Source: Bacteroidetes bacterium 43-16 (lineage in GTDB: Bacteria > Bacteroidota > Bacteroidia > Chitinophagales > Chitinophagaceae). Taken from it: DNA of 64,000 nucleotides. Below the pieces are notes generated by a model. It worked only from the letters and a program-made list of their open reading frames with translations, was not told where the DNA came from and did not search any database. A program made the translations under genes and the position numbers. Position 1 is the stretch's first letter, and every line of letters begins with the position of its first letter. Positions 24,563 to 35,118 of this stretch are shown one piece after another. The stretch spans positions 310,001 to 374,000 of the forward strand of contig MKTB01000017.1 in the NCBI GenBank assembly GCA_001897525.1, read 5' to 3'.

Positions 24563-25570
24563 TTATGCAATCTTCAATTGTGCCTTTCTCGCATTGGGAA
24601 TAAACAGATTAATCAACATCAGCACAAAAGATAAGACTAAAAAGTACTGGTAATAGCTTTTATAATGCAGGAACATACTGGCACCCATATTCCGGCTTTC
24701 CATTTTAGAGATCTCAGCCTGAAGGGCATTTACGGTCTGGTTATTATTGGCAAGCAAATGGTAAGTGCCGCCACCTGATGTAGCTATTTCTTTAAGTACC
24801 GATTCGTTTAGTTTGGTAATTACTTCCTTGCCATTTTCATCCAGTTTATTGGCACCCGTTTCCGGGTCAAAAATAGGTGCTCCGTTTGGCGAACCTATAC
24901 CAATGGTATGGATAATAATGCCCTCTTCTGCTGCCTGCTTAGCCAATTCTACTGCTTTTTCATCATGATCTTCTCCATCGGAGATGAGCACTACCGTCTT
25001 AAACTTGCGGTCTCTTTTATCAAATGCTTCCTGCGACATCTGTATGGCATCACTCAGCACTGTTCCCTGCGTAGGCGCAGAACTGGTATTCGTAGTATTC
25101 AACAACATTTTAATCGTCCCATAATCCATGGTAAGGGGGGACTGCAGGTAAGCCCTCCCGGCAAACAATACAAGTCCTACTTTATCATTACTCATTTTAT
25201 TGAGCATAGACTGCACAAGTAATTTTGCCCGGCTCAGGCGATCTGGACTAATGTCTTTAGCCAGCATACTTTTACTCACATCTATGGCAAAGACCACATC
25301 CACACCTCTGCGCATGACGGTGCTCGACTGGTCGCCCACCTGGAAATTTGCCAGCCCGAAGATGGCAAATATTATGGCCAGGATGCTTAATACAAATTTC
25401 GTTGTTCTTCTGCCCGAAGCACTTCCCGGCAAAAGCTTCTCGACCATTGCTTCACTGCCCAGCAGTCGCACACTTTTCCTGCGCCAGGAAAGATAGCGTG
25501 TATAGCAGAAAACAAGCAAGGGTATTAATAAAAGCAGCCAGAAAAAGTAACCTGATTCAAATCTAAACAT
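24563..25570 (-). CDS. vWA-domain membrane protein, BatB-like (aerotolerance)
   Basis: MFRFESGYFFWLLLLIPLLVFCYTRYLSWRRKSVRLLG; VVFAIDVSKSMLAKDISPDRLSRAK (MIDAS DxSxS); C-terminal TM. Confidence 0.88.
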   Translation of the reverse strand: MFRFESGYFFWLLLLIPLLVFCYTRYLSWRRKSVRLLGSEAMVEKLLPGSASGRRTTKFVLSILAIIFAIFGLANFQVGDQSSTVMRRGVDVVFAIDVSKSMLAKDISPDRLSRAKLLVQSMLNKMSNDKVGLVLFAGRAYLQSPLTMDYGTIKMLLNTTNTSSAPTQGTVLSDAIQMSQEAFDKRDRKFKTVVLISDGEDHDEKAVELAKQAAEEGIIIHTIGIGSPNGAPIFDPETGANKLDENGKEVITKLNESVLKEIATSGGGTYHLLANNNQTVNALQAEISKMESRNMGASMFLHYKSYYQYFLVLSFVLMLINLFIPNARKAQLKIA

Positions 25571-25805
25571 AATAGCAAAAGCATTGCAAGTAGCAAATAT
25601 AACAATACTTATAAATCATCAAATCCGGATTCGCCGGAATGGGCGGAAAATTAACAAAAAAAGAAAGGCTTGCCCGGCATTTATTGCAGGGCGGAATGCA
25701 ATAAAGCAAATACAAAAAAGTAAGGATTCCTTGTCCATATTTCGACAGAGCTTAATATGACAAACAGAATCCCTTGATCAGCCTTAAGGCTACTATTTTA
25801 TGAGC

Positions 25806-27713
25806 TTAGAGCTTACCTTCCTTGATCTCTTCTACTACTTCGGGGTTGAGTAAAGTTGAGGTATCGCCGAACTGGTCAAAAGCACCTTCGGCGATCTTGC
25901 GCAAGATGCGCCGCATGATCTTACCGGAACGGGTTTTAGGCAATCCGCTGACAAACTGGATCTTATCCAGCTTAGCTATAGGCCCGATCTGCTCGGTAAT
26001 GATCTGGTTAATTTCTTTTCTCAGGTTGTCCTTATCACGGCTTTCGCCAATATCTTTCAGCATCACAAATCCATACAGGGCATTACCTTTGATATCATGA
26101 GGATAACCTACAATGGCAGATTCTGCAACGGCAGGGTGCTCATTGATGGAATCTTCAATAGGCGCTGTACCCAGGTTATGCCCCGAAACGATGATCACAT
26201 CATCTACACGACCGGTAATGCGGTAATAACCCACTTCATCCCTCAAGGCACCATCTCCGGTAAAGTACTTGCCCGGGTAGGCAGAGAAGTAGGTTTCGAT
26301 ATAGCGCTGGTGATCGCCCCAGATGCTCCGGGCTATACCCGGCCAGGGGTAACGGATACATAAATTACCGGTGGTCTGGTTGCCGATGATCTCTATACGC
26401 TTATCATTCAGCAGCACGGGCTGTATGCCCGGCAAGGGCAGGGTAGCATAAGTAGGCTTTGTAGGGGTCACAAAAGGAATGGGAGAAATCAGGATACCCC
26501 CTGTCTCGGTCTGCCACCAGGTATCTACGATCGGACATTTTTTCCGGCCCACATGATCGTTGTACCAGTGCCAGGCCTCATCATTGATGGGTTCTCCTAC
26601 GGAGCCGATCACTTTAAGGCTGGAGAGGTCATGCTCATCTACCCATTTGGTATCTTCTTTGGCCAGGGCACGAATGGCCGTAGGCGCGGTATAGAACTGG
26701 GTCACTTTATGCTTGTCGATCACTTCCCAGAACCTGTCGGGTTGCGGATAAGAGGGTACGCCTTCAAAGATGACCGTGGTAGCACCGTTCAGCAGCGGAC
26801 CATATAATATATAAGAGTGGCCGGTGATCCAGCCGATGTCTGCGGTACACCAGAAGATGTCATTCTCCTGGTAGTTGAATACATTTTTAAAAGTATAAGC
26901 GGTATAGACCATATAGCCGGCCGTGGTATGCAACATACCTTTGGGCTTCCCGGTGGAGCCGGAGGTGTATAGAATGAATAGAGGATCTTCAGCATCCATG
27001 ATCTCGGGCACACAATCTGCAGAAGCTTTTTCCAGCAATGGTGCGATCCATTGATCACGGCCTTCTTTTACCGGCACTTCAATATCAGTACGCTTAACCA
27101 GTAACACTTTTTCAACCGTATGGGTTTTCTCCAGGGCCTCATCTACCAAAGCTTTAAGGTTAATGGTCTTATCGCCGCGGAAACTGCCATTGGAGGTGAT
27201 CACCATTTTGGATTCACAGTCATTGATCCGGGCCGCAATGGCGGAAGAGGAAAAACCGGCAAACACTACCGAGTGTATGGCCCCGATACGGGCACAGGCC
27301 AGCATGGATATAGCCAATTCAGGAACCATGGGCAGGTAAATACATACCCGGTCACCTTTTTGTATCCCCTGGTCTCTTAATACATTGGCAAACTTACATA
27401 CGCGCTCGTGCAATTCCTGGTAGGTAATATATTGCACAGCTTCATTGGGATCATTGGGTTCAAATATAATGGCATTCTTGTTGCTCCGGTTCAGCAAATG
27501 ACGATCAATACAGTTTTTCGTCATATTCAGTTTGGCATTGATAAACCATTCGATCTTTGCCTCACGCATATCATACTTCACTACCTTCTCCCACTTCTGG
27601 TACCAGACAAAGTTGTCATCGGCTATTTTGTCCCAGAATTTCTTAGGGTTCTTGATCGATTTTTTATACTGTTTAAAGTAGTCCGGAAGCGACTCTATCT
27701 GATAATTTTTCAT
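25806..27713 (-). CDS. acs: Acetyl-CoA synthetase (acetate-CoA ligase)
   Basis: 635 aa; DPLFILYTSGSTGKPKGMLHTTAGYMVYTAYTFKNVF, WWQTETGGILISPIP, GRVDDVIIVSGHNLGTAPIED, LPKTRSGKIMRRILRKIAEG. Confidence 0.95.
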   Translation of the reverse strand: MKNYQIESLPDYFKQYKKSIKNPKKFWDKIADDNFVWYQKWEKVVKYDMREAKIEWFINAKLNMTKNCIDRHLLNRSNKNAIIFEPNDPNEAVQYITYQELHERVCKFANVLRDQGIQKGDRVCIYLPMVPELAISMLACARIGAIHSVVFAGFSSSAIAARINDCESKMVITSNGSFRGDKTINLKALVDEALEKTHTVEKVLLVKRTDIEVPVKEGRDQWIAPLLEKASADCVPEIMDAEDPLFILYTSGSTGKPKGMLHTTAGYMVYTAYTFKNVFNYQENDIFWCTADIGWITGHSYILYGPLLNGATTVIFEGVPSYPQPDRFWEVIDKHKVTQFYTAPTAIRALAKEDTKWVDEHDLSSLKVIGSVGEPINDEAWHWYNDHVGRKKCPIVDTWWQTETGGILISPIPFVTPTKPTYATLPLPGIQPVLLNDKRIEIIGNQTTGNLCIRYPWPGIARSIWGDHQRYIETYFSAYPGKYFTGDGALRDEVGYYRITGRVDDVIIVSGHNLGTAPIEDSINEHPAVAESAIVGYPHDIKGNALYGFVMLKDIGESRDKDNLRKEINQIITEQIGPIAKLDKIQFVSGLPKTRSGKIMRRILRKIAEGAFDQFGDTSTLLNPEVVEEIKEGKL

Positions 27714-28001
27714 TGTCCTGATGATTTCTGTATGAAATTCGATATGTATTTAATTCGTTTAATTTTTGAACACACAATTTACAAAAAAGAAAAGTAAAGC
27801 ACCTAAACTTAAAGCTATATCCTTGCTCATTTAATATAGCTAAAATGTAGCTTGCTGCCGGCCCTTGATCAGTAGTGGTAATAAAGTAGGCCAATATTTG
27901 AAGTAAATGTTGGGTGATTTTTTGTAATTTCGCGTCCTTATTATGCTTACACGCAGGTGTGGCATCAATTATAGCTGATTTTTAATAAGATATTCATAGA
28001 A

Positions 28002-28580
28002 ATGGTATTACCGATTGTGGCCTACGGGCATCCTGTATTAAGAAAAGTGGGTGCTCCTATAGATGAAAATTACCCGGATTTAAAGAAACTGATCGCTGAT
28101 ATGTGGGAAACGATGTACCACAGTAATGGTGTAGGTATTGCAGCTCCGCAGATCAATAAAGCTATTCGCCTGTTCGTGGTGGATACCGAGCAGATCGTGG
28201 AGAACTTTGATGAGGAAGATAAAAAGGAATTCCCGAATGAAAAGCCAATCAAAAGTGTATTCATCAATGCGCAGATCCTGAATAAGGAAGGTGAAGCCTG
28301 GCCTTATAATGAAGGCTGCCTGAGCATTCCCAAGGTGCGTGAAGATGTATGGCGCGAGGAGCAAATAACGATTGCTTACCTGGATGAAAACTTTGAAGCG
28401 CAGGAAAAGACCTTTAACGGCATCACCGCCAGGGTGATCTTACATGAATATGACCATATTGAAGGCAAGCTGTTCATCGATTATTTAGCACCTATCAAGA
28501 AGCGCCTGATCAAGAAAAAACTGGATGATATCTCTAAAGGAAAGGTGAGTATGGGCTATAGAATGATTTATCCAAAATAA
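28002..28580 (+). CDS. def: Peptide deformylase
   Basis: GVGIAAPQI, EGCLSIPKVREDV, VILHEYDHIEGKLFIDYL. Confidence 0.96.
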   Translation: MVLPIVAYGHPVLRKVGAPIDENYPDLKKLIADMWETMYHSNGVGIAAPQINKAIRLFVVDTEQIVENFDEEDKKEFPNEKPIKSVFINAQILNKEGEAWPYNEGCLSIPKVREDVWREEQITIAYLDENFEAQEKTFNGITARVILHEYDHIEGKLFIDYLAPIKKRLIKKKLDDISKGKVSMGYRMIYPK

Positions 28581-28596
28581 ATAATATTTTTAAGGT

Positions 28597-28992
28597 ATGA
28601 AATCTTTCATCCAAAACTTCTTTGTTAAGCCACCAGTCATTTTCCCTTTGGTGGCTTGCTTTTTAATATTCCTGGGTATCTATGAAGCCTCTCAATCGCT
28701 TTTTTCAGACCAGGTAGAAGGGATTTATAAGATCAGGCCCATATTAATGATCCTGATGGCCATATTCTGGACGGGAGCTACCTTCTTCCAGAAATGGGGG
28801 GCTTTAGGCTTCGTCATCCTGACCATTGTGTCTTTAATGGTCTACTTTTATTCCGATTCTTTAGAGCTCAAAGCCTTATTCGGCAATATACTCATGCTTC
28901 ATGTCCCCGTTATGGAAGGCAAATCGGTGCCGATACCTTTAAGTGCTATTTTTTCTTTTATTGCCTTGTTCTTCTACCGAAGAATGAATTAA
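28597..28992 (+). CDS. Conserved small membrane protein
   Basis: 131 aa, about four hydrophobic helices, directly downstream of def. Confidence 0.7.
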   Translation: MKSFIQNFFVKPPVIFPLVACFLIFLGIYEASQSLFSDQVEGIYKIRPILMILMAIFWTGATFFQKWGALGFVILTIVSLMVYFYSDSLELKALFGNILMLHVPVMEGKSVPIPLSAIFSFIALFFYRRMN

Positions 28993-29011
28993 ACCGGAAC
29001 AGCGCTTTTTT

Positions 29012-29803
29012 ATGCAGTACACAGATATGATCGGTTATGATATAGCGCTTACACAAAGCCCTCAACGCATCGTATCGCTGGTACCTTCACAAACAGAGTT
29101 GCTGTATGACCTGGGACTGGAAGAGCGGGTGGTGGGCATTACTAAATTCTGCATTCACCCGGAAAGCTGGTTCCGCAGTAAAGAAAGGATAGGCGGTACC
29201 AAAACCGTCCATATCGACAAGGTGGCGGCATTGCAGCCCGACCTCATCATCGCCAATAAAGAAGAAAATACGAAAGCAGATATTGAACAACTCAGGGCCA
29301 TAGCTCCGGTCTGGACGAGTGATATTTTAAACCTGGAGGACAGCCTGGAGATGATTGCTCAATTGGGAGCGATCACCTCAACGGAAGGAAGGGCGCAGGA
29401 GATTGTGGCAAATATCCGCAAAGACTTCAGCCCGGAAAATATCCGTCTTATAGAAGATAAGCGTGTTGCTTATTTCATTTGGTATCAGCCACTCATGTCA
29501 GCCGGAAGTCAAACTTTCCTGCATGATATTTTGTCAAGGATAGGATTTATTAATGTATATGCAACACATCCGCGCTATCCTGAGACACAGTGGCAGGAAT
29601 TGCAGGCGGCAGCGCCCGATTATATCCTTTTAAGTTCAGAACCTTTTCCATTTAAAGAAAAACACCTCCTGGAGTTTAAAGATAAACTGCCAAATGCCAC
29701 TGTTTTACTGGTAGATGGCGAACTTTTCAGCTGGTATGGCAGTAGGTTACTGGCTTCCGCGGCTTATTTCAAAAAGATATTTTCATCCAATTTGTCGCAT
29801 TGA
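29012..29803 (+). CDS. Helical-backbone metal receptor / BtuF-like ABC substrate-binding protein
   Basis: PQRIVSLVPSQTELLYDLGLEERVVGITKFCIHPE...VDKVAALQPDLIIANKEEN. Confidence 0.85.
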   Translation: MQYTDMIGYDIALTQSPQRIVSLVPSQTELLYDLGLEERVVGITKFCIHPESWFRSKERIGGTKTVHIDKVAALQPDLIIANKEENTKADIEQLRAIAPVWTSDILNLEDSLEMIAQLGAITSTEGRAQEIVANIRKDFSPENIRLIEDKRVAYFIWYQPLMSAGSQTFLHDILSRIGFINVYATHPRYPETQWQELQAAAPDYILLSSEPFPFKEKHLLEFKDKLPNATVLLVDGELFSWYGSRLLASAAYFKKIFSSNLSH

Positions 29804-29954
29804 GTATTTTTAACAGACTTTTTGGCATTTATTATTTTTTTGCACGGGATTTGAGATAAAGAATAATATATTTAACTTCGCAACACTTTTATACTTTAGA
29901 CCATATAAGTGTAACGTCATATTGTAAACGGTCATATTATCAAACACAGAAACG

Positions 29955-32900
29955 ATGCTAGGATTTCTATCAAAACTATTAGGTGGCAGCAAGTCTGAAA
30001 AAGACGTAAAAAAAATTCAGCCTATAGTTAAGTCAATTAATGAATATTTCGAGCGCTACAGCTCATTAAGTAATGACGAATTAAGAGCAAAAACAGGAGA
30101 ATTTAAACAAAGAATTGCTGAATATCTTTCTGATATTGATGCACAAATTGCTGCGAAAAAAGAAGAGGCCGGCGGTATAGAAGAACTGCATACCCGTGAA
30201 GCTGTGTTGAACGAAGTAGATAAATTGGTCAAAGGCCGTGATGAAAAGCTTGAGGAAATATTGGAAGAGATATTACCTGAAGCTTTTGCTACTATTAAGG
30301 AGGCTGCCCGTCGTTTTGCGGAAGCAGACCAGGTAGTATCTATGGCTACAGACCTGGATAGAGAATTAGCTGCCAATGGCCGTCAGCATATCATCATCGA
30401 TGGTGACCAGATGACTCAAAACACCACCTGGCTAGCAGCCGGTGTTGAGGTTTCCTGGAATATGGTACACTACGATGTACAGCTGATTGGCGGTACGGTA
30501 TTGCACCAGGGTAAAATATCGGAAATGGCAACGGGTGAAGGTAAAACGCTCGTGTCTACTTTACCGGTTTACCTGAATGCATTGGCCGGACTGGGCGTTC
30601 ACGTAGTAACGGTGAATGATTACCTGGCCCGTCGTGACTCTGAGTGGAACGGTCCTTTATATGAATGGCTGGGCTTAAGGGTAGACTGTATCGACAAGCA
30701 CCAACCTAACTCTAATTCACGCAGACATGCGTATAATGCAGATATCACTTACGGAACGAATAATGAGTTCGGTTTTGACTACCTGCGTGATAACATGGTA
30801 CACCGCCCGGAAGAAATGGTACAACGCAAACACCATTTCGCTATTGTGGATGAGGTGGATAGCGTATTGATCGATGATGCACGTACGCCATTGATCATTT
30901 CCGGTCCGGTACCTAAAGGAGATGACCAACAATTCCATTTCCTGAAACCAAGGATTGAAAATATCGTTGAAGCGCAGAAAAGAGTGGTTAACCAGGCGCT
31001 TAATGAAGCTAAAAAACTGATCAAAGAAGGTAAAGCCGATAAAGATACGGGTGGTTTACAACTGTACCGTGCCTTCAGAGGTATGCCTAAGAACTCTGCG
31101 ATCATCAAATACCTGAGTGAAGAGGGCAATCGCCAGATCATGCAGAAGGCAGAGAACTATTACATTGCCGAGCATCAGAAGAATATGCCTAAAGTATATG
31201 AAGAATTATATTTCTACATAGACGAAAAGCAAAAAAGTGTTGACCTTACCGAAAAAGGTATTGCATTGATCACCGGTGCGGGTGAAGATCCAAGCTTCTT
31301 TGTACTCCCGGATATCAGTACAGCTCTGGCTGCTATAGAAAATGCCAAAGATGTTACCGATGAGGAAAGGGCACAACGCAAAGATAATTTACTACAGGAG
31401 TATGCGGCCAAAACAGACCGTATCCACTCCGTACAGCAATTGCTGAAAGCCTACACAATGTTTGAAAAAGACGTTGAGTACATCGTAGTAGATGATAAGG
31501 TTAAGATCGTAGATGAGCAGACCGGCCGTATCATGGAAGGTCGCCGCTATTCTGACGGATTGCACCAGGCGATTGAAGCAAAAGAAAATGTACACATCGA
31601 GGCGGCCACGCAAACTTTTGCGACCGTTACTTTACAGAACTATTTCCGTATGTACCACAAGCTGGCCGGTATGACCGGTACGGCAGAAACGGAAGCAGGT
31701 GAATTCTGGGAAATCTATAAACTGGACGTAGTGACGATACCTACTAATCGTGGTATCCAGCGTAAAGACCAGCAAGACTTAGTATATAAAACCAAACGTG
31801 AAAAGTACAAAGCCGTTATTGACGAGGTAGAAGCCATGCGCTCTATCGGCCGTCCGGTACTGGTGGGTACTACCTCTGTTGAGGTTTCGGAGTTGCTGAG
31901 CCGTATGATGCAGCAAAGAAAACTTCCACATAACGTATTGAATGCCAAGCAACACGCCAAAGAAGCTCAAGTAGTTGCCGAAGCAGGTTTGCCGGGAGCA
32001 GTTACCATTGCTACCAATATGGCCGGTCGTGGTACCGATATCAAACTGGGCGAAGGGGTGAAAGAAGCGGGTGGTCTGGCCATCATCGGTACAGAACGCC
32101 ATGAATCCCGTCGTGTAGACCGCCAGTTGCGTGGTCGTGCGGGTCGCCAGGGAGATCCGGGTAGTTCCCAGTTCTTCGTTTCATTAGAAGATGAATTGAT
32201 GCGTTTATTCGGTTCAGAGCGTATTGCTGCTTTAATGGACAGGATGGGGCACAAAGAAGGCGAGGTACTGCAACATGGCATGATCTCTAAATCTATTGAG
32301 CGTGCACAGAAGAAAGTAGAAGAGAATAACTTTGGTATCCGTAAGCGTTTGCTGGAATATGATGATGTGATGAATGCACAAAGGAATCAAATCTACAAAC
32401 GTCGTCACAATGCCTTATTCGGCGATCGCGTAGCGATTGATATCGATAATGCGATGTATGATGTAGCAGATGACTTCATCGCTCAATTCCAGAACGGGCA
32501 GTCTTATGCAGACTTCAAACTGGAAGTGATGAAACACCTGGCCTTTGAACCTCAGATCACAGAAGAGCAAGCCAAATCCAATACGGGTGTAGAAGACTTC
32601 TACCAGGAAGTGAAATCCTTCTACCAAACCAAGATCGCCGGTATGCGTGAGGCTATGTTACCTCAGTTCCAGAATATCAAAGCACAATCTGAAGGACGTA
32701 TTGAGTACATCATGATCCCGTTCTCTGATGGCGTAAAAGGTATCCAGGTCCAGGTGGGACTGGATGAAGCGATCGAGAAAGAGATCAAACCGGTTCCTGA
32801 GGCATTGGAGAAATCCATTACCCTGGCCCTGATCGATGAGTCCTGGAAAGATCACCTGAGAGCTATGGATGACCTGAGAACATCGGTACAAATGGCTTCT

Positions 32901-33278
32901 TATGAGCAAAAAGACCCATTATTGATCTACAAATTCGAAGCTTTCGAATTGTTTAAAAAGATGATGATGGAAACCAATAAAAATATTGTTTCCTTCCTGT
33001 TGCGCGCCGGTATTCCTGTACAGGAAGAACAGCAGCAGCACGTACAACAGATCCCTCAGGAATATACGGATTTCGAGGAACTGTATGACAACAGTGCGGA
33101 TATTGAGCGCAGGGGAGAAGATTATGCCGCTGATGAATCGGATTACTATTCAGAAGATCATATCTATGAAGCGCCCAAACAAAGCCCGGTTTCTGTAGAA
33201 CCTAAGATCGGAAGAAACGATCCTTGTCCTTGCGGAAGCGGAAAAAAATACAAACAATGTCACGGAGCTAATTTATAA
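29955..33278 (+). CDS. secA: Preprotein translocase subunit SecA
   Basis: 1107 aa; MATGEGKTLVSTLPVYLNAL, DEVDSVLIDDARTPLIISGP, ATNMAGRGTDIKLGEGV, C-terminal zinc motif CPCGSGKKYKQCHG. Confidence 0.98.
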   Translation: MLGFLSKLLGGSKSEKDVKKIQPIVKSINEYFERYSSLSNDELRAKTGEFKQRIAEYLSDIDAQIAAKKEEAGGIEELHTREAVLNEVDKLVKGRDEKLEEILEEILPEAFATIKEAARRFAEADQVVSMATDLDRELAANGRQHIIIDGDQMTQNTTWLAAGVEVSWNMVHYDVQLIGGTVLHQGKISEMATGEGKTLVSTLPVYLNALAGLGVHVVTVNDYLARRDSEWNGPLYEWLGLRVDCIDKHQPNSNSRRHAYNADITYGTNNEFGFDYLRDNMVHRPEEMVQRKHHFAIVDEVDSVLIDDARTPLIISGPVPKGDDQQFHFLKPRIENIVEAQKRVVNQALNEAKKLIKEGKADKDTGGLQLYRAFRGMPKNSAIIKYLSEEGNRQIMQKAENYYIAEHQKNMPKVYEELYFYIDEKQKSVDLTEKGIALITGAGEDPSFFVLPDISTALAAIENAKDVTDEERAQRKDNLLQEYAAKTDRIHSVQQLLKAYTMFEKDVEYIVVDDKVKIVDEQTGRIMEGRRYSDGLHQAIEAKENVHIEAATQTFATVTLQNYFRMYHKLAGMTGTAETEAGEFWEIYKLDVVTIPTNRGIQRKDQQDLVYKTKREKYKAVIDEVEAMRSIGRPVLVGTTSVEVSELLSRMMQQRKLPHNVLNAKQHAKEAQVVAEAGLPGAVTIATNMAGRGTDIKLGEGVKEAGGLAIIGTERHESRRVDRQLRGRAGRQGDPGSSQFFVSLEDELMRLFGSERIAALMDRMGHKEGEVLQHGMISKSIERAQKKVEENNFGIRKRLLEYDDVMNAQRNQIYKRRHNALFGDRVAIDIDNAMYDVADDFIAQFQNGQSYADFKLEVMKHLAFEPQITEEQAKSNTGVEDFYQEVKSFYQTKIAGMREAMLPQFQNIKAQSEGRIEYIMIPFSDGVKGIQVQVGLDEAIEKEIKPVPEALEKSITLALIDESWKDHLRAMDDLRTSVQMASYEQKDPLLIYKFEAFELFKKMMMETNKNIVSFLLRAGIPVQEEQQQHVQQIPQEYTDFEELYDNSADIERRGEDYAADESDYYSEDHIYEAPKQSPVSVEPKIGRNDPCPCGSGKKYKQCHGANL

Positions 33279-33294
33279 TCAAAGACTCCGATAT

Positions 33295-33328
33295 AAAAAA
33301 GGTTGCGCAGGATTGCGCAACCTTTTTT
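33295..33328. terminator. Intrinsic terminator after secA
   Basis: AAAAAAGGTTGCGCA-ggat-TGCGCAACCTTTTTT. Confidence 0.93.
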
Positions 33329-33653
33329 TGTTCCAAACCCTCGCTGCGCTCTATGCAACCAGGGATAAATAATAACCTGAAAACAATTTAAAAATAAATA
33401 AATGTTAAATCTCAGGCAACACTTCCTGCCTGTACTGCATTTTAATATTAATACACAGGAAAACAACTACCAGACGATAGATCTACTAAAACCTAGCTAT
33501 TCGAGAAGTACACTAAAACCTATACGTACTAAAACTTACACCTTAATTTTCGGATAGCCATCTTTGTCGGGCAAGCATTTTGTTCCTAAAAACCATATAG
33601 TCTTTTTTAAGGCTATACTGAGCGCTTATTTTATCCAGTATGCTACAGTCTTT

Positions 33654-33941
33654 TTAATCCTGTCCGAGACAGTTGTCAATAGTATCTATCATCTGCTGTA
33701 CGGTATCTTGCTGCACAGGGTTGAGACCACTATGATCCGTCACCTGGTCAGTAGCATACATCATCAGGCACATCGCGAGGAAGTCCTGCTCATCTTTTCC
33801 CGGAATTTCATTTCTTAATTTTGCCAGTCGCTGGTCGGCCACTTTCATAGCCTGCCGGATCGCCTGCTCCTCTTCGGGCTTTACCCTGATCCGGTAACTC
33901 CGCTCTGCCAGCCATATCGTGATAGGAATAGTATGGTCCAT
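33654..33941 (-). CDS. zapA: Cell division protein ZapA
   Basis: 95 aa; ITIWLAERSYRIRVKPEEEQAIRQAMKVADQRLAKLRN...DFLAMCLMMYATD typical of ZapA. Confidence 0.75.
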   Translation of the reverse strand: MDHTIPITIWLAERSYRIRVKPEEEQAIRQAMKVADQRLAKLRNEIPGKDEQDFLAMCLMMYATDQVTDHSGLNPVQQDTVQQMIDTIDNCLGQD

Positions 33942-34025
33942 TTAAATAATTAATTTGCGCTAAAATTAAACTTTTGTATCCGTATATAATGCTCTAATTT
34001 TACAGCCAAATATTATTTTATCAGT

Positions 34026-35009
34026 ATGGGTTTTTTCGACAAGCTATTTAAGCGCAATAAAGAACAAGAAGAGCAAAAAGAAGTGCTTGATGAGGGACTT
34101 AAACAAACCAAGCAAAACTTCTTTACCAAAATATCAAAAGCCATAGCCGGTAAAAGTGAAGTGGATGAGGAGGTTTTAGATAGCCTGGAGGAAGCCCTGA
34201 TCACAGCAGATGTAGGCCTGGATACTACCGTTACGATCATCAAAAATATTGAGGCCCGTGTAGGCAAAGATAAATATGTAAGTACCGCTGAGCTGAACAA
34301 TATCCTGCAGGAAGAGATCGCGAATGTATTAACCGATTCGGGTTCTTCTGAATACAAAACGTATAATACTCCTTTAGATAAAAAGCCTTATGTCATATTG
34401 GTAGTTGGTGTGAACGGAGTGGGTAAGACCACAACGATCGGTAAACTGGCTTATAATTTCAAGAAAAGCGGCAAATCTGTATTGCTGGGCGCAGCAGATA
34501 CCTTCAGGGCTGCGGCCGTAGACCAGTTGACGATCTGGAGTGAAAGGGTGGGCGTACCTATTGTAAAAAAAGAAATGGGCAGTGATCCCAGCTCTGTAGC
34601 TTATGATACCATCGTAAGCGGAGTAGCCAAAGATGTAGATGTCATTATTATTGACACAGCAGGCAGGCTGCACAATAAAGCGCACCTGATGGAGGAGTTG
34701 AGTAAAATTAAAAGATCTATTTCTAAAAACCTGGAAAATGCACCCCACGAAGTAATGCTGGTATTGGATGGCAGCACCGGGCAGAATGCCCTGGAGCAGG
34801 CCAAGCACTTTACGGCTGCTACAGAAGTCACCTCACTTACCATTACCAAGCTGGACGGTACCGCAAAAGGTGGTGTTGTATTGGCCATTGCCAACCAATT
34901 CAAGATCCCGGTTAAGTACATAGGCGTAGGAGAAAGAATGGAGGATCTGCAGGTTTTCAATAAATATGAATTTGTAGATACCCTCTTTTCTCTCGAAGAT
35001 CAGGCCTAA
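34026..35009 (+). CDS. ftsY: Signal recognition particle receptor FtsY
   Basis: VVGVNGVGKTTTIGKLAYNFKKSGKSVLLGAADTFRAAAVDQL, IDTAGRLHNKAHLMEEL, LTKLDGTAKGGV. Confidence 0.97.
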   Translation: MGFFDKLFKRNKEQEEQKEVLDEGLKQTKQNFFTKISKAIAGKSEVDEEVLDSLEEALITADVGLDTTVTIIKNIEARVGKDKYVSTAELNNILQEEIANVLTDSGSSEYKTYNTPLDKKPYVILVVGVNGVGKTTTIGKLAYNFKKSGKSVLLGAADTFRAAAVDQLTIWSERVGVPIVKKEMGSDPSSVAYDTIVSGVAKDVDVIIIDTAGRLHNKAHLMEELSKIKRSISKNLENAPHEVMLVLDGSTGQNALEQAKHFTAATEVTSLTITKLDGTAKGGVVLAIANQFKIPVKYIGVGERMEDLQVFNKYEFVDTLFSLEDQA

Positions 35010-35118
35010 AGCCGAATTAGGTAACAATAATTTATTATTCTCTCCATTTTTTGTTTTAAAAGAATTGTAATTTCGCAGTCTGAACAAAAAATCAATAGTT
35101 CAATTTACATATTTCTTT

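Noticed and set aside
25783-25794. AGCCTTAAGGCT palindrome near the acs 3' end
   Set aside because: Short palindrome without a loop or U-tract; not enough to call a terminator.
31779-32102. Antisense ORFs across secA (also 30779..31141, 31967..32281)
   Set aside because: Typical antisense shadows of a long conserved gene.
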